From Camelus bactrianus (taxonomy: Eukaryota; Chordata; Mammalia; Artiodactyla; Camelidae), in assembly GCF_048773025.1 (NCBI RefSeq), contig NW_027413956.1, forward strand, positions 992,001 through 1,056,000: 64,000 bases of DNA. The letters run 5' to 3'. Shown here in pieces: positions 62,478 to 64,000 of this stretch. Position numbers and translations under genes: made by a program. The notes beneath the pieces are model-generated. The model had not been told where the DNA came from. It did no database searches and was given only the letters and a program-made list of their open reading frames with translations. Every line of letters begins with the position of its first letter. The stretch's first letter is position 1.

Positions 62478-64000
62478 GTTTGAAACAATGTAAATTACTC
62501 CTCTATAGGTTAGAACTCGCTCCAAGAGAATTTTTCTGCGAAAACTGCTTCATTTTTGAAACTGGCGTTTGGAAAATGCTGCAAAATCTGAGAAAATACT
62601 TCTAAGTATCAATATTCAATCTATTGTGATGAAAGTTCGGAAATCCACATGCTAACAAATCTGTAGTGAATATTTGTCGAATCCATTATGCATGTAGCAT
62701 GTTCGGAACACGGGATTTCATGGCCAGGGAGTTTATGTAAATTACCTTTCTCTTGGTTAGAAATCACTCCAAGAGATTTTTCCTGAGAAATCTGCCTGAT
62801 TTTCGAAACTGGTGTTAGGAAAACACTGCGAACTCAGATGAATAGATTCTCTGTGTAAATATGCCTTGTAGGGTGGATGAAAGTTCGGTAATCCGCATGC
62901 TAACAACTCTGTAGTGAATATTTGTCGAATCCGAGATACATGAAGCGTGTTCGGAACACAGAATATCACGGTGAGGGAATTTAAGTAAAATACATGTCTC
63001 TTGGGTAGAACTCGCTCCAAGAGATTTTTCTGTGAATTCTGCCTCAGTTTCAAAACTGGCATTAGGAAAACGTTTCGAAATATGAGAAAATGCTTCAAAG
63101 AGTCAATATGGCTTTTATGGTGGATGAAAGTTCAGTAATCCTTATGCTAACGACTCTGTAGTGAATATTTGTCGAATCCGTGATGCATGAAGCTTTTTCG
63201 GAACCCGGAATTTCACGATGACGGGTTCGATGTAAATTGCATCTCTATTGGGTAGAACTCGCTCCAAGAGGATTTTTCTGTGAAAACTGCATGATTTAAA
63301 AACTGACATTAGGAGAAATCTACTAAATCAGAAAAAAATTTCTATGTATAAATATGCATTGTAATGTGGATGAAAGTTCGGTAATACACATGTTCACAAC
63401 TCATTAAAGAATGTTTGTCGAATCCGTGATGCATGTAACGTGTTCAGAACACGGAATGTCACGGTGAGTGAAACTAGGTAAACTACATATCTTTTGTGTA
63501 GAACTCGCTCCAAGAGCATTTTCCTGCCAAATCTGCCTCATTTTCAAACCTGGCATTAAAACTAACTTGTGAAATCTCAGAAAATTCTTCAAAGTGTCAG
63601 TAAGCCATGTATGGTGGATGAAAGTGCTATAATCCACTTGCTAACAACTCTGTAGTGAATATTTGTCGAATCCGATATGAATGTAGCGTGTTCGGAAAAC
63701 GGAACTTCACGGTGAGCGAATCCATGTAAATTACATGTCTATTGTTTTGAACCCGCTCCAAGAGTTTTTTGCCGTGAAATCTGCCTCAGTTTCGAATCTG
63801 GTGTTTGGAAAGTTCTGTGAAATCAGAGAAAATGCTTCTAAGCATCAATATGCCTTGTATTGTGATGAAAGTCCTGTAATCCACATGCAAACAAATCTGT
63901 AGAGTATTTTGTCGAAGCCTATCCGCATGTAGCGTGTTCGAAACACGGAATTTCACAGCAGGAGAATCTATGAAATTTATATGTCTATTGGGTAGAACAC
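62478..64000. repeat. HOR copy 22 (partial, cut by window end)
   Basis: The first 1523 bp of a copy: m1 to m6 and the first bases of m7. m1-m4 match copies 20 and 21 (aacccgg, gggttcgatg). In m6 it switches to the longer ggtgtttgg with atcaatatgcc and agtattttgtcg, as in copies 2, 3, 5, 7, 9, 11 and 12. The homogeneous A run therefore ends inside this copy. Private marks: gggaatttaagtaa near 62975 and tctgtgaattc near 63029, the latter also in copy 7. Confidence 0.93.

Larger units (their letters stand above)
47663..63700. repeat. Homogeneous run of class A copies (17-21 and front of 22)
   Basis: Five complete copies of exactly 2963 bp and the start of a sixth differ at only a handful of positions, and neighbours share their variants stepwise: catttctgaaac in 17-18, tgaatgatgaatg in 18-19, aacccgg in 19-22, gggttcgatg in 20-22. 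This is the most homogenised part of the window. The right edge is approximate, between m4 and m6 of copy 22. Confidence 0.8.
1..64000. repeat. Satellite DNA higher-order repeat array (12 x ~247 bp monomers, ~2963 bp HOR)
   Basis: The window is filled end to end by head-to-tail copies of a ~2963 bp unit that itself holds 12 diverged ~247 bp monomers. The phase used here starts each unit at gtttgaaacaatgtaaatta (bases 1-20). Copies start at 1, 2964, 6176, 9140, 12103, 15066, 18029, 20992, 23956, 26920, 29883, 32846, 35810, 38773, 41736, 44700, 47663, 50626, 53589, 56552, 59515 and 62478. Corresponding monomers in different copies are nearly identical, while different monomers in one copy are clearly diverged. 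That contrast defines a HOR. There is no inversion, unique spacer or inserted element, and the array edges lie outside the window. Seen directly: the periodicity. Known: this architecture is typical of regional centromeres. Inferred: centromeric or pericentromeric location. The start phase is arbitrary. Confidence 0.97.

Noticed and set aside
1-64000. CRISPR array
   Set aside because: The repeated unit is ~247 bp with no short identical repeats separated by unique spacers. Everything in the period is repeated.
1-64000. Ribosomal DNA or another tandem gene cluster with a ~3 kb unit
   Set aside because: No rRNA, tRNA, histone or 5S-like sequence is visible, and the 3 kb unit is itself made of 12 related monomers, which gene clusters are not.
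1-64000. Array of a transposable element or its terminal repeats
   Set aside because: No terminal inverted repeats, target-site duplications, poly-A tails or coding domains are seen; units abut without flanking sequence.

Overview
The whole 64 kb is one uninterrupted tandem satellite DNA array, cut by the window at both ends. I see no protein-coding gene, RNA gene, CRISPR array, transposable element or unique sequence. The base unit is an AT-rich monomer of about 247 bp (245-248 bp), always in the same orientation. Twelve diverged monomers, called m1-m12 here, form a higher-order repeat (HOR) of 2963-2964 bp. The HOR is copied almost perfectly: 21 complete copies plus a 1523 bp partial copy. 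Two one-base indels, one in m1 and one in m6, account for every length difference between copies. The one exception is copy 2, which carries one extra 248 bp monomer (13 monomers, 3212 bp).

The 12 monomers belong to two subfamilies, a and b. The order along the HOR is a, b/a hybrid, a, b, a, a, b, a, b, b, a, b, which points to an older alternating a-b dimer of about 494 bp. Above the HOR there is a further layer. Diagnostic variants sort copies into classes A, B, C and D, and these recur in order: AB (9140-15065), ABCD (15066-26919), ABC' (26920-35809), ABCD' (35810-47662). After that comes a run of almost identical A copies (47663 to about 63700). Several copies are mosaics of two classes (12, 14, 16 and 22), as expected from out-of-register exchange or gene conversion.

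The organism is a eukaryote. Many copy-to-copy differences are CpG to TpG or CpA changes, which suggests germline CpG methylation (a vertebrate or a plant, for example). I cannot name the species. A clean, one-orientation, highly homogenised HOR array without transposon insertions resembles the core of a regional centromere, but centromere function is an inference. I found no canonical CENP-B box by eye. Several monomers do carry a conserved nested inverted repeat built around cgtgttc-N-gaacacg. The short open frames that recur on the minus strand are by-products of the repeat and are not annotated as genes.
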